Shown here piece by piece: positions 9,805-19,340 of a DNA stretch of 64,000 nucleotides. Both the position numbers and the translations under genes were made by a program. The notes beneath the pieces were generated by a model. The model did not search any database. It saw nothing but the letters and a program-made list of their open reading frames with translations, and had not been told where the DNA came from. Each line of letters begins with the position of its first letter. Positions within the stretch are counted from its first letter, which is position 1. Origin of the DNA: Vreelandella rituensis (GTDB lineage Bacteria > Pseudomonadota > Gammaproteobacteria > Pseudomonadales > Halomonadaceae); NCBI RefSeq assembly GCF_003336665.1, contig NZ_QPIJ01000002.1, positions 148,977 to 212,976 of the forward strand, read 5' to 3'.

Positions 9805-11337
9805 ATGAGCAAACAACCAAACGAACAGGACGACGCAAAGAAGACGTCCGACGCCCGTAGCGAAAGCTCAGAGCCACGCGGGGATACCGCCAAGGCGTCA
9901 CCCTCTTCTTCCGCCACGACCGATCCATCGGCTAGCGGCACCTCTTCCGCCCCTGAGCCAGGCAGCGAAAATGCTGCCAAAAGCGATACGGCCGCAAACA
10001 AAGGCCATTCATCGCGTAATCATCGCTCCCGGCGACGTAACCGGCCCGAGAGCAATGCTGATGCCAAGCCGGCGGAACACAGCGTCGAGCCGACGACACC
10101 CGGCGGCAAGCCTGCCTCGTCCTCTTCTGCCAGCGGTTCTTCCAGCAGTGGCTCTTCTACCAGCGGCCCGTCCGCTAACAGCGCAACCTCTGCGGCTACC
10201 GGTAGTGATAGCGACAAGAAGACCGCCAGCGCCAAGGGCGCCTCGACGCCACCACCGGCGTCCACCTCCTCCCAGGCCAGCAAGGGGGGCAGTGGCGGCA
10301 AGATCGGTGCTCTGGCCTTGGTGTTGGTCATTCTGTTGGCCATTATCCTGGCGTTTATCGCCTGGCAAGGGTGGCAGCGCCTTGAAACACAGCAACAACG
10401 CCTGGAAAGTGTGGCCCAGCAGGCCGAAGCCAGCGCTTCCATGCAGGCTTTGAACGAACTGGAAGCACGCCTGGAAAGCGGCGAAACCGAGCGCGACCAG
10501 GTGCTGAACAGCGCCGTCGAGGAACTACGTGACGATTTCGCCAGCTACCGCAGTAACGTCAATGACACACTGGATCAAGTGTTGGATGAGCTTTCCAGCG
10601 AACAGGACACTGACGAGCGCGAGTGGCTGCATGCCGAAGCCGCTTACTTGTTACGCCTGGCCAACCAGCGCCTGCAGCTCGAACGTGACGTCGAAGGTGC
10701 TGCCGCCTTGCTGCGCACCGCTGACGCACGCCTGCAAGAAGCCGACAACCCGGCACTGACCCCGGTTCGCCGCGAAATCGCCAATGAACTGGCTGCTCTG
10801 GAAGCCGTACCCGAGCTGGACCGCACCGGTGTCTATCTCGCTCTCAACGCCCAGCAGGAACGCATCGCCAAGTTGCGGCTTTCCCAGGAAATCGAAGAGC
10901 CGGCGGTGACTGCCGAACAACGGATCGAGGAGCCGCCTGAAGGGTCTTTCCAGCGCCAGCTGGCCCGCTTCGGTGCCGAGCTGAAAGATCTGGTGGTGAT
11001 TCGTCATCACGATGAAGCGCTGGAAGCCTTGATCACCCCGGAACAGGAATCCTACCTGCGCCAGAGCCTGCGCCTGGTTCTCGAACAATCGCAGCTGGCC
11101 CTGCTCAAGGAAGAACAGGAACTGTTCGAAGCCAGCATCGACAAGGCCCTTCAGTTGCTCAATGGCTACTATGACACCAGCCGCAGCGAAACCCAGGCAG
11201 TGATCGATCGTCTTGAGGAACTCAAGCAGACACAAATTCAGCCGGAACTGCCGGACATCAGCGCGTCTCAGCAAGCGTTGGCGCGTTTCATCGAGCGCAG
11301 GTTCCAGTCGCGCAGCGATGATGGAGGTGATGCATGA
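9805..11337 (+). CDS. hemX: HemX family membrane protein
   Basis: A 510-residue protein annotated in many genomes as uroporphyrinogen-III C-methyltransferase, although the HemX domain lacks a methyltransferase fold. The first 165 residues are low-complexity, rich in Ser, Thr, Ala, Pro and Lys. One transmembrane helix follows (GALALVLVILLAIILAFIAW), then a long helical, probably periplasmic, region with a coiled coil. The N-terminal tail is longer than in enteric HemX. Function is unsettled; linkage to hemCD and hemY is conserved. Confidence 0.88.
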   Translation: MSKQPNEQDDAKKTSDARSESSEPRGDTAKASPSSSATTDPSASGTSSAPEPGSENAAKSDTAANKGHSSRNHRSRRRNRPESNADAKPAEHSVEPTTPGGKPASSSSASGSSSSGSSTSGPSANSATSAATGSDSDKKTASAKGASTPPPASTSSQASKGGSGGKIGALALVLVILLAIILAFIAWQGWQRLETQQQRLESVAQQAEASASMQALNELEARLESGETERDQVLNSAVEELRDDFASYRSNVNDTLDQVLDELSSEQDTDEREWLHAEAAYLLRLANQRLQLERDVEGAAALLRTADARLQEADNPALTPVRREIANELAALEAVPELDRTGVYLALNAQQERIAKLRLSQEIEEPAVTAEQRIEEPPEGSFQRQLARFGAELKDLVVIRHHDEALEALITPEQESYLRQSLRLVLEQSQLALLKEEQELFEASIDKALQLLNGYYDTSRSETQAVIDRLEELKQTQIQPELPDISASQQALARFIERRFQSRSDDGGDA

Positions 11338-12617
11338 GAAAACTGCTACTGCTGGTAGTCCTCGGCCTGGCGGTGGGGGCCCTGTTCGGGCATCTCATGA
11401 TGTCAGTACCCGGCTACTGGCTGATCCGTATTGGCGATACCTCAATGCAGACCTCGTTCTGGTTCGGCCTGGTACTGCTGCTGGGTGCCTTCATCGTCTT
11501 GCACTTCGCCTTGCGCCTGCTGGGCGCTCTGATTCGGCCGGTCGGCCGCTTCAAGCGCTGGAACACGCGTGCACGCAATCATCGGGCGATGAAAAAGACC
11601 GTACACGGTTTGGTGGCACTGACCGAAGGGCGCTGGAAACGGGCGGAAAAATCCTTGGTCAAGTCGGCTGATGATTCCAGCACGCCATTAGTCAACTACC
11701 TCTCCGCCGCCCTGGCCGCGCATTACCAGGGGCATTACGAAAAAGCCCAAGAGCATCTCAACCATGCCCAGTTGACCACGCCGGGCGCCGATACCGCCGT
11801 GGGCCTGATGCAGGCTCAGCTGATGATCGATCGTCAGCAACCCGAAGAGGCGCTGGCCATCCTGACTCGGCTGGACAAGAAGCTGACCAACCATCCCCAG
11901 GTACTCAAGCTGCTCAAGCAGGTGTATCTCAGCGTCAGTGACTGGGAAGGCTTGCGCCATCTGCTTCCCCGGCTCGCCGCTCAACGTCTGATTTCGCTGC
12001 AGGAACGCGAGCAACTGGAATACCGCGCCTACCGTGAACTGATCGTTTTCGAAGCGCAGAATCCCAGCGATATCGAGCGGGTTCGCAGCTTGTGGGCGGA
12101 CATGCCCGATTATCTGCGTGCCAATAGCGAACTGATCATGCTCTACACCGAAGCGCTGGTGCGGGCGGGTGAAGAGCCGATTGCCGAGCGTTTGCTCAGC
12201 CATTCGCTGGATCAGCATTGGGACACACGCCTGGTAACCCGTTACGGCTTGATCAACGTGGATGCCGCCCGCCAGCTGGCAAAAGCGGAGAAATGGTTGC
12301 AGGAACGGCCCAACGACCCGGAACTGCTGTTGGCACTGGGGCGTTTGTCACTGCGTACCGGCCAATGGGGCAAGGCCCAGGAGTATTTCGAAGCCAGCCA
12401 GCGCCAGCGACCCAACGGCGTGGTATGTGCGGAATTGGCTCGCTTGTTCGCCAGCCTCGGCGAGCATCACAAGAGCCAGCTTTACTACCGTCACAGTGTG
12501 GAAATGCTGGCCAAATCGTTACCTTCGCTGCCCCAGCCAAGCGACGCCGAAGCGACCAAAGCCGACAAAGGCAAGGACAAGGAGACAGACAAGGACAAGC
12601 CGAAAAAGAGTGCTTGA
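11334..12617 (+). CDS. hemY: HemY-type tetratricopeptide membrane protein
   Basis: A 427-residue inner-membrane protein. Two transmembrane helices lie at about 1-25 and 40-65, then TPR-like helical repeats (for example LLLALGRLSLRTGQWGKAQ). The C-terminus is a Lys/Asp-rich tail. This is the gammaproteobacterial HemY of the hemCDXY operon, not the protoporphyrinogen oxidase that shares the name in Gram-positives. It is thought to act as a scaffold in haem synthesis. ATGA overlap with hemX. Confidence 0.9.
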   Translation: MRKLLLLVVLGLAVGALFGHLMMSVPGYWLIRIGDTSMQTSFWFGLVLLLGAFIVLHFALRLLGALIRPVGRFKRWNTRARNHRAMKKTVHGLVALTEGRWKRAEKSLVKSADDSSTPLVNYLSAALAAHYQGHYEKAQEHLNHAQLTTPGADTAVGLMQAQLMIDRQQPEEALAILTRLDKKLTNHPQVLKLLKQVYLSVSDWEGLRHLLPRLAAQRLISLQEREQLEYRAYRELIVFEAQNPSDIERVRSLWADMPDYLRANSELIMLYTEALVRAGEEPIAERLLSHSLDQHWDTRLVTRYGLINVDAARQLAKAEKWLQERPNDPELLLALGRLSLRTGQWGKAQEYFEASQRQRPNGVVCAELARLFASLGEHHKSQLYYRHSVEMLAKSLPSLPQPSDAEATKADKGKDKETDKDKPKKSA

Positions 12618-12650
12618 AGGCGTGACTTCCGCCAAGGCGAAGGAACGGCC

Positions 12651-12672
12651 AAAAAAGCCCTACGGGGCCTTT
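12651..12672 (-). terminator. Rho-independent terminator of the L,D-transpeptidase gene
   Basis: Read on the minus strand, GCCC-CGTA-GGGC is followed by six T. It lies about 60 bp beyond the 12734 stop. Confidence 0.6.
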
Positions 12673-12681
12673 AAGACGACT

Positions 12682-12717
12682 GACGAACCCCACTTCTTGT
12701 GGGGTTTCGTCGTTTTT
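12682..12717 (+). terminator. Rho-independent terminator of hemCDXY
   Basis: An ACGAACCCCAC / GTGGGGTTTCGT stem with a TTCTT loop is followed by CGTTTTT, about 65 bp after the hemY stop. It stands next to the opposing terminator, separating two convergent units. Confidence 0.8.
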
Positions 12718-12733
12718 GGGGCCCCCAAACGAA

Positions 12734-13399
12734 TCACTTCACATCATAGTAGGATGCAAATACGGCATGATTCGGGCGGGTTTCAGGCAGCACATAGACG
12801 ATACCATTCGAGTTCTTGAATGCGGTGCTTACCAAGGTTGTATAGAACGCTTTCGGCACATTGATGCAGCCATAGGATATCCGTTTGTCTTCTGCATGAG
12901 GTGACGCCAATCGTTCCTCCCGGCGCTCCCTAGGGGTGCCGGTGACGACCGGATGAAGGGAAATGGCGGTTTCATAATCTATCCAGAGTATCTCGCCACC
13001 CTTGAGGTTGCGTCCCAACGAGGCCACGAAGCGGCCCGCCGGCGTCGTGCGCTCTTCTGGAAGAATGCTCGCCAGAGCTCGCTCGCCAATGCCCGGCACC
13101 GAATCATCCCCCACCGCCATCCCCAGCAAGGCGGATGACTCCCCACGAAGTTGGCCTTCTGCATTGAACATGAAAACCTTGGCCTCTCGCTTGTCGATAA
13201 TCATGAAGGGCATGGCGAGATTATCCTCCGAGTCGATAATCCAGTTAACGATGTCTTTCACTTGCTCTGATGCATGTTCAACGGTGAATCGTTGCGCTGA
13301 ATCTGAGGCGTCATAGGAATTTGCCTGAGCAGCTTGAGGCGCGACAAAGGCAATTATCAGCCACCATAGACATAGGGTTTTCAATCGATTCAAGGGCAT
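12734..13399 (-). CDS. Exported L,D-transpeptidase (YkuD) family protein
   Basis: A 221-residue protein with a signal peptide (about 1-26, ending near AQAN). The catalytic cysteine lies in ISYGCINVP, the YkuD SxGC motif, preceded by the conserved histidine in SLHPVVTG. Family members cross-link peptidoglycan 3-3 or anchor lipoproteins; the substrate here is unknown. The protein is compact and has no LysM or peptidoglycan-binding module. The Shine-Dalgarno GGAG is 4 nt before the ATG, and four GGTTA repeats lie just upstream. Confidence 0.82.
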   Translation of the reverse strand: MPLNRLKTLCLWWLIIAFVAPQAAQANSYDASDSAQRFTVEHASEQVKDIVNWIIDSEDNLAMPFMIIDKREAKVFMFNAEGQLRGESSALLGMAVGDDSVPGIGERALASILPEERTTPAGRFVASLGRNLKGGEILWIDYETAISLHPVVTGTPRERREERLASPHAEDKRISYGCINVPKAFYTTLVSTAFKNSNGIVYVLPETRPNHAVFASYYDVK

Positions 13400-13422
13400 G
13401 TCTCCTGCGGCGATTTTCCAAC

Positions 13423-13442
13423 GGTTAGGTTAGGTTAGGTTA
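13423..13442 (-). repeat. Pentanucleotide tandem repeat (GGTTA x4)
   Basis: Four perfect copies of GGTTA (TAACC on the gene strand) begin 24 bp upstream of the L,D-transpeptidase start, in its leader. Confidence 0.9.
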
Positions 13443-13447
13443 CGCAC

Positions 13448-13484
13448 AACGGCTACCAGCGCCTGGATAGCGCTGGTAGCCGTT
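13448..13484 (-). terminator. 15-bp perfect inverted repeat between tpsA and the transpeptidase gene
   Basis: AACGGCTACCAGCGC and its complement flank a 7-nt loop, 22 bp after the tpsA stop. It is the likely end of the tpsBA transcript. The T-tail is short, so termination is inferred from position. Confidence 0.6.
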
Positions 13485-13505
13485 TATTCTCCTAATATTT
13501 CAGAT

Positions 13506-16500
13506 TTAGAAGCGGTCTTGCTTGGGCGCATAGACTGGTGGTACATAGGCATCGGGCTGCGTCACGAGGTCGTTTTCCGCTGGCGACTCCAGGCGCTCCA
13601 GCTGCGATGTCGGCATATTGACGGCGGCGGTCGCGAAGGTCAGCGCTAGCCCCTCGCTGATATCCTCGGGCGAGTAGCCGCTCTCATCTGGAAAAGAGAT
13701 GACTGGCCTGAGGGCCTCTTCAGGAGGCAATGCTGCTGCCAACGGCAAGCTCGGCTCCGATCCAGAGTCTGTCTCGTCGGGGTCGGTGGTGCTTGGATCA
13801 AGCGGATCAGGCTCGACAGGATCAGTGGTTTCCGGATCTGTCGAAATCGGAGCGACAGGGTCGCCGGGATCGGTGGTGCTTGGATCCGTTGTACTTGGGT
13901 CAGTAGTGCTGGGATCTACCGGATCAGTCGTGTCGCCAGGAACAGTGGTATCAACTGGATCGGGAATTGGATCCACCGGATCGACTGCAACAGCGGTGAC
14001 TAACAGCGTCCCCTCGACGTAATTGATGGCGTAATTACCAGGATCGAAAGTGCCTGGCTCCGCATCACTGGGCGTGATGACATAATCACCAACATCAGCC
14101 GTTGCCACTATCCCAGGACTGGTCAGGGTGACGTCACCAATAGTTTCTCCTGGCACAAGGCCCTCTTGCTCGTAAGTCAAGGTCTCCGGATCCAGCTCCA
14201 CGCCGGATTCCTTCTCGGCATCGTTAGCCGTGATGGTCAGCTGTGCCGGGGTGATATCCGCTCTGGTGACATAGGTTCCCTCCGTAGTGCCGAAGGGGGC
14301 AAAGAGCTCATAGTCGGTGTCATCAAAGCTGGCTTGATAAGTAATCAGCTTCTCGGTGCCCACATCCTTGGTATCAAACTCGGCATTACTTACCTCCAGC
14401 TCACCGGTTGGCTCTGGCTGTATGCCGTTGATATCGGGTTCGAGGCCACTGACGGTAGTGTCGCGCAGGCCGTCGTAGACCTTGTCGTCGCCCAGCCCGA
14501 ACACCCAGGCCTTGGCATCCAGGGTTCCGCCACCGTCTTTCAGGTTTAGATCGTAAGCACCTATCTCGGTGTTAGTGTCGGCATAACTGGCGGGGTTGAA
14601 ACGCACCCTCAAGGTGCCGGTATTGATGGTTATGCATTCGGCACAGGTAATGTCTACGGTGCCGCCGATGTCGGCGCCCGGTCCGGTACCGTCATTGTCG
14701 GCGATCAGTATGACGTCACCAGTCGTCACCGTAATCGCTGCCCCCACATTGACATCCTTCCCGGCAAGCGCCGTCAGGTTGCCGGTGGTGATCGTTGATG
14801 CCCCTGTCAGCGTCACGTCGTTTTTCGCATTGAAGGTAAGGTCGCCGGTGGTAGTGGTGACGACGGCGTTTACGTTCACATTACGGTCAGCGTTGGCTAC
14901 TAGGCTACCGTCGGTGCCGGTAATCGCCGCATTGATGTTGACGTCGCGATCGGCGTTAAGCGTCAGGATAGTCTGATCGGTCCAGGTGATGGCATTCATG
15001 ACTGTGATATCGCCATTACCGGTGCCGCTTGCGCCGCTATTTTCCGTGGCCACGGTGATATTGCTGGCGCCCAGGCCGGTGACCAGGTCGGCAACATTGA
15101 TATTGGCGGCACTCACCCCCGAATCCGGGGCGAAGACGTTGTCGGTTGGTGTGGCGCCCGTGGTTGCCGCACTGGAGATGGTGATATCCGCCGGGTCGAG
15201 CAACCACATGCCCACGGTCCCATTGGGTGCGCGTGTATCGATCCTGATGTCCGCCACGTCCAGCCAGCCACCGGAGGTCTCCATCAGGCCGCCGTCACCA
15301 GCTTGTTCACCACCACGCGCGCTGATACTGCCGTAGGCGCGGGTTGAGTTGTCCGCCCACAACACTGCCGTACCGCCGTCACCCGTCGTGATGGCGTCAG
15401 CATAAATGTTTGAACCAGCGCTCATGTAGGTAGCGCTGGCATTCTGCACAGCGAGGTCCTTGCCTTGGTATCCGCCACCGATCAGCACGCTGCCACCGCC
15501 GGCGTCGCCGGAGGCATCGATCAACGCATCATAGAGGCCGACGTGATGGGCGGTCGCGGTGACGCTACCCCCGGTTTCCCCGGCATCGGCGCTGGACACA
15601 TCCAGGCTGCCGCCGACCTTCACCGTGCCGCTGCGTATGTCACCCATCAGCATGATGGTGCCATTGCGGTTTTCGATGCTCTGGGCCCGGAGCACCCCGG
15701 TGTTGTTGACCGAGGACTGCAACAGATCGCCCGCCGATTGAGCGGTCATCAAGACCTTGCCGCCATCGGCTTGAATCATCCCACCATTCTGCACCAGCGC
15801 ATCCAGCGCGCCTTGGTTGACAGCCACATTCAACAGGCCGTCGCCCGCCACGTCGAGGGTGATGGCGTCGCCTGCCGCCAGCGCTACAGTGCCGAGATTG
15901 GCCTGAAGGGTGCCCTGGTTACTGACATTGGCGCCGAGCAGGGCGACATAGCCGCCATCGGCATTGATTGTGCCCTGGTTGACGATGCTGCCGTCACCCG
16001 TCCCGACAAAATTGAAGTTTCCCGCTGCAAAATCACTGTCGCTGATTGCCAGCGTAGAGGCCACCAGGCCGCCGACATTGACCGAGGCGTCTTTACCGAA
16101 CAGTACGCCGTTGGGATTGATCAGGAACACGCTGCCGTTTGCAGTGAGAGTGCCCATGATGGCCGAGGGGTCCGACCCCAGCACCCGGTTGAGGCTAATC
16201 GAACTACTGTTGGGCTGGACAAAGTTCACCGCCTCTCCCGAGGTAATATCGAACGCCTGCCAGTTGATGGCGGCATTCTGGGTGGTTTGAGTAATATCCA
16301 TCACCGTAGTGTCGCCACTAATATTGACGCTGCCGACTGACACCTCGCCTCCCACCGGCAAGGCCCAGGCATTGCCGGCGACAGCCAGAAAGATCGACGC
16401 GATAAGAGGCTTCAGTATAAATAGGACTCTGTTTTCTGAAACTCTGTTACTACCATTGGAATTTTTCCTGCTTCCACTCTTTGCAAACTCGGATCCCGCG

Positions 16501-16550
16501 ACAAAGGTACCGATGTTTTGCTTCCAGATTGATTGGTAGATCTTGTTCAT
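13506..16550 (-). CDS. Two-partner secretion exoprotein (TpsA, filamentous haemagglutinin type)
   Basis: A 1014-residue secreted protein. It opens with an extended signal peptide (MNKIYQSIWKQNIGTFVAGS, the ESPR type of large exoproteins) and a second hydrophobic core ending at NAWA. The TPS domain (about 60-330) carries the hallmark NPNGVLFG and NRVLG motifs. The middle has beta-helix repeats with many N/D/V/T residues, then an MBG-like domain (about 790-900), a Pro/Asp/Thr linker with repeated DPSTT units, and an unmatched C-terminus. No toxin domain is evident, so an adhesin is more likely than a contact-inhibition toxin. The first ATG of the frame adds only 8 residues. Confidence 0.85.
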   Translation of the reverse strand: MNKIYQSIWKQNIGTFVAGSEFAKSGSRKNSNGSNRVSENRVLFILKPLIASIFLAVAGNAWALPVGGEVSVGSVNISGDTTVMDITQTTQNAAINWQAFDITSGEAVNFVQPNSSSISLNRVLGSDPSAIMGTLTANGSVFLINPNGVLFGKDASVNVGGLVASTLAISDSDFAAGNFNFVGTGDGSIVNQGTINADGGYVALLGANVSNQGTLQANLGTVALAAGDAITLDVAGDGLLNVAVNQGALDALVQNGGMIQADGGKVLMTAQSAGDLLQSSVNNTGVLRAQSIENRNGTIMLMGDIRSGTVKVGGSLDVSSADAGETGGSVTATAHHVGLYDALIDASGDAGGGSVLIGGGYQGKDLAVQNASATYMSAGSNIYADAITTGDGGTAVLWADNSTRAYGSISARGGEQAGDGGLMETSGGWLDVADIRIDTRAPNGTVGMWLLDPADITISSAATTGATPTDNVFAPDSGVSAANINVADLVTGLGASNITVATENSGASGTGNGDITVMNAITWTDQTILTLNADRDVNINAAITGTDGSLVANADRNVNVNAVVTTTTGDLTFNAKNDVTLTGASTITTGNLTALAGKDVNVGAAITVTTGDVILIADNDGTGPGADIGGTVDITCAECITINTGTLRVRFNPASYADTNTEIGAYDLNLKDGGGTLDAKAWVFGLGDDKVYDGLRDTTVSGLEPDINGIQPEPTGELEVSNAEFDTKDVGTEKLITYQASFDDTDYELFAPFGTTEGTYVTRADITPAQLTITANDAEKESGVELDPETLTYEQEGLVPGETIGDVTLTSPGIVATADVGDYVITPSDAEPGTFDPGNYAINYVEGTLLVTAVAVDPVDPIPDPVDTTVPGDTTDPVDPSTTDPSTTDPSTTDPGDPVAPISTDPETTDPVEPDPLDPSTTDPDETDSGSEPSLPLAAALPPEEALRPVISFPDESGYSPEDISEGLALTFATAAVNMPTSQLERLESPAENDLVTQPDAYVPPVYAPKQDRF

Positions 16551-16615
16551 GATGTTTTTCCAAGTATGTTGCATGTCTTGTTAATTGGGTAACTACCGTT
16601 GTGTAAGAAGAGCGA

Positions 16616-18295
16616 TCAGAAATACTTGACCAGCTGTAACCAGAATTGACCGTCCGAATCCGGTGCTGAAGTGGCTTCTTCATTACTCAACTTATGGGCG
16701 TAGTAAGACTTGACGGAAAAGTTGTTATAGTCGACCCAGTTGACACCCACACCGGTTCCGCTCAGGGTCCGATCATTGTCAGCATCATCGTCGTCCGAAG
16801 GATCCTTATAGACAGTCACAGTACCCGCATCGACAAAGCCGATAAGTTGCACGTTGCCAGGCACTTGTTCGGAAAGGCCCGCCAGCAGGAGACGTGCTTC
16901 AAGGGTGGCCAGATAGCCCTCATCGGCAAAGGCTTCGCCCTGGGGATAGGCGCGCACGCCATACATGCCACCGAGTGACATCTTCTCCGAGCTGTCGAGA
17001 TTGTCCGCGGTGAACTGGGCACTTACCGACCCATAGAGAGATAGCGTGTCGGTGAGTTGCTGCAAGCGCATGACACTCAAGCTCAGCTTGTCGAAATGGT
17101 CGTTGCTCTTCTCTGTAAAGGTTTTCTCATCAGTTGTTTGGGTATCGACTTCGCCGGTATGCCAGGAGACGGTAGCGGCCGTCAGACCGCCCGCACCCAA
17201 TTCATCGCGGTGGTCACCGTGGAGACCCGTCGTGACCACATTGGCAGTCTTTTCGCTGACATAGATGTCGTTTCCATACCCGTCTTCGAAGGTCTTGTAG
17301 TCGTAGCCAAGTTGCGCGTAGAGATTACTCTGGCGTGAACGGACCAGCGGGTAACGGCCGAAGATACTGGCAACCTGTGCATCGCCTTCGACACCCAGAC
17401 CACTGAATTCCTTGCCCAGCTCGTACTCGAGATGACTGTAGGCCACGCCGGCCGTCGCCTTGCCAAACTGCATCTGGTAGGCGGCGCGAGCATAATCGAG
17501 GCCGTCGAAACTGCTCATCACGCGCAGGCTGGCCACGTCTCCTCGTCCTGCCAGATTATTGACATGAATCGTTCCGCCCAGACGCTCCTCGCCGGTATAG
17601 TAGTTGCCGGCGTTGTCGGCATCGATACTGCCTGTCACCCGCTGGCCGGGGGCGACATCGACAATCAGGTCAGCCGCACCCACCGACGCACCCGGCACTA
17701 GGGTCGATTGGACGTTGACACCGCGAATGTCCGACAGCAGCAAAAGCCGGCTCTCGAGCGGCGCGCGGTTGATCACTTCGCCACTATCGAGGCCACTGAG
17801 CAGGCCATCGGCCAGGCCGTCCGAGAGATCGCTCTGATTGCGTAGAGTGACGTCTTCGTAGCGACCTTCCATCACCGCGATCGTCACCGCACCACCCTCT
17901 ATTTCCTGTGCAGGCAGGTAGGCTTGCGCGACAAAATAGCCGTTCTGGTGATAAAAATCGGTAATCCGGGAGGCCATTGCCTGTAGCTCGCCCAAGCTAA
18001 GTTGCGCGCCCGGCCTGAAACCGGTGAGCGTGAGCAGCTCCTTCTCGGAGTACAGGCTCTGCCCGCTTAGATGCAGTGAATTGACCTCGATCTTCGCCGT
18101 GCCTGCGGCACCCATCACCGGTACCTGTGGCTGTTGCACCTCAATTTCCGGCGCAATTCTTTCCACGGTCGGCGTTGGCGGGATCTGTTGAAGCTGGCTG
18201 CCGGCACTGGGTAGAGTGCCGCCGGGAAGTTGTGCGGCAAACACCCCTGGGCTTAACGCGAGTAGTGCAAAGGGAATAAGTTTTTTATACGCCAT
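16616..18295 (-). CDS. Two-partner secretion outer-membrane transporter (TpsB, ShlB/FhaC family)
   Basis: A 559-residue outer-membrane protein. A signal peptide (ending near VFAA) and a proline-rich segment lead into a POTRA_2 domain (about 75-150), then a beta-barrel with the family block YGVRAYPQGEAFADEGYLATLE, of which VRAYPQGEA is the key conserved part. It ends in an aromatic beta strand (QLVKYF) typical for BAM recognition. It would export the TpsA encoded 65 bp downstream. Start chosen at the ATG with AAGGA upstream. Confidence 0.87.
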   Translation of the reverse strand: MAYKKLIPFALLALSPGVFAAQLPGGTLPSAGSQLQQIPPTPTVERIAPEIEVQQPQVPVMGAAGTAKIEVNSLHLSGQSLYSEKELLTLTGFRPGAQLSLGELQAMASRITDFYHQNGYFVAQAYLPAQEIEGGAVTIAVMEGRYEDVTLRNQSDLSDGLADGLLSGLDSGEVINRAPLESRLLLLSDIRGVNVQSTLVPGASVGAADLIVDVAPGQRVTGSIDADNAGNYYTGEERLGGTIHVNNLAGRGDVASLRVMSSFDGLDYARAAYQMQFGKATAGVAYSHLEYELGKEFSGLGVEGDAQVASIFGRYPLVRSRQSNLYAQLGYDYKTFEDGYGNDIYVSEKTANVVTTGLHGDHRDELGAGGLTAATVSWHTGEVDTQTTDEKTFTEKSNDHFDKLSLSVMRLQQLTDTLSLYGSVSAQFTADNLDSSEKMSLGGMYGVRAYPQGEAFADEGYLATLEARLLLAGLSEQVPGNVQLIGFVDAGTVTVYKDPSDDDDADNDRTLSGTGVGVNWVDYNNFSVKSYYAHKLSNEEATSAPDSDGQFWLQLVKYF

Positions 18296-18873
18296 ATTAA
18301 TTTTCCTTGGCATTTTAATTTCTATTTAATTAAAGCCTGTAGGAAAACACAGACTTTTATTTGTTAGGATATTTAGAATTTTTTCAAAAATTACAGATAC
18401 ACTCACCGGCTTCCGGCGCTTTAAAGCGTCGAATAACAAATAGTGTTTATTTAATTTCTTTATCTTCTCGCCGCAGTCGGCAAGAGGTTACTGGAACAGG
18501 AAAAAGCAGTGAAAGAGAGGGCGCTGACTAAAAACAAAAACGCACTTCACCGAATCGGAGTGTATTCCGCTTTAGATAGAAAGTCTTATTTTTTTATTAC
18601 AAAAAACTAATTATTTTAGATTAATTTTTTACGTCACGATTTTTACACTCTTTATAAAATCATCAAAGCTGTAGCGTGAAAGAAATTTTTCAGATAATAC
18701 GTTTTAACTTCATAGACTTAGACTAGGGTTCGGCGAGTTTTACTCGAGCGCCTGCCAGAACGGTTCCGCGAGCAACTGGCTCAGATCAGGAAAATTCAAA
18801 CAGCCAGGGTGCCGCAAGGCACCCTTTTTTATCTCGCCTGGCTTGAAAGACGAAGCGTTTTGAACAGCGATGT
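18296..18873. other. AT-rich intergenic region upstream of tpsBA
   Basis: About 580 bp with no convincing gene. The part from 18300 to 18720 is much richer in A/T than its surroundings and probably holds the tpsBA promoter, though I cannot place one with confidence. At its aroQ side is a plus-strand terminator without an obvious gene in front. Confidence 0.7.
18806..18830 (+). terminator. Orphan rho-independent terminator
   Basis: AGGGTGCC-GCAA-GGCACCCT followed by TTTTT, a textbook plus-strand terminator with a GNRA loop. Both neighbours are on the minus strand, so it may end an unannotated small RNA starting in 18.6-18.75 kb. Confidence 0.75.
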
Positions 18874-19320
18874 TCAGGTTCCTGCCGCCTTGATCAGGGC
18901 GTCCAGCGACGCCTGGTAGCCTTGGGTGCCCAATCCCGCGATCACACCGTCCGCACGTAGCGAGACATAGGAGTGATGACGAAAGCTTTCACGCTTGTGC
19001 ACATTGGAAATATGCACCTCGTAGACCTTCCCCTCGAATGCATTCAGCGCATCGAGTATCGCAACCGATGTGTGGGTATAGGCGGCGGGGTTGATGATGA
19101 TGGCGGTGGTTCCATCAAGACGTGCCGCCTGGATGGCATCGATCAGCTCACCTTCATGGTTGCTTTGTAACGCCTTGATCTCCCACCCATTGAGAGTGGC
19201 TTTCTCATAAAGGGCGTGATTGACGTCGGCCAAGGTCTCGTAACCGTAAATCTCCGGTTGCCGGCTTCCCAGAAGGTTGAGATTGGGGCCGTGAAGCACC
19301 AGCACTTTATCCTGACTCAT
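18874..19320 (-). CDS. aroQ: Type II 3-dehydroquinate dehydratase
   Basis: A 148-residue shikimate-pathway enzyme that dehydrates 3-dehydroquinate. The family blocks [20 protein letters not shown] (flexible loop with the catalytic tyrosine), [19 protein letters not shown] and [17 protein letters not shown] (catalytic histidine) are intact. The start at [11 protein letters not shown] fits the usual length; the frame runs 25 residues further up without similarity. It is monocistronic here, not linked to accBC. Confidence 0.96.
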   Translation of the reverse strand: MSQDKVLVLHGPNLNLLGSRQPEIYGYETLADVNHALYEKATLNGWEIKALQSNHEGELIDAIQAARLDGTTAIIINPAAYTHTSVAILDALNAFEGKVYEVHISNVHKRESFRHHSYVSLRADGVIAGLGTQGYQASLDALIKAAGT

Positions 19321-19340
19321 CGTTTTAGTCTCCGAATTCA

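Noticed and set aside
13699..14022. Plus-strand frame encoding a Gly/Ser/Val-rich protein
   Set aside because: It is the complement of the DPSTT-repeat linker of tpsA and has no start signals or independent support.
13506..16550. Contact-dependent inhibition (CdiA) toxin
   Set aside because: Protein is short, lacks VENN or other pre-toxin motif, and no small immunity gene follows.
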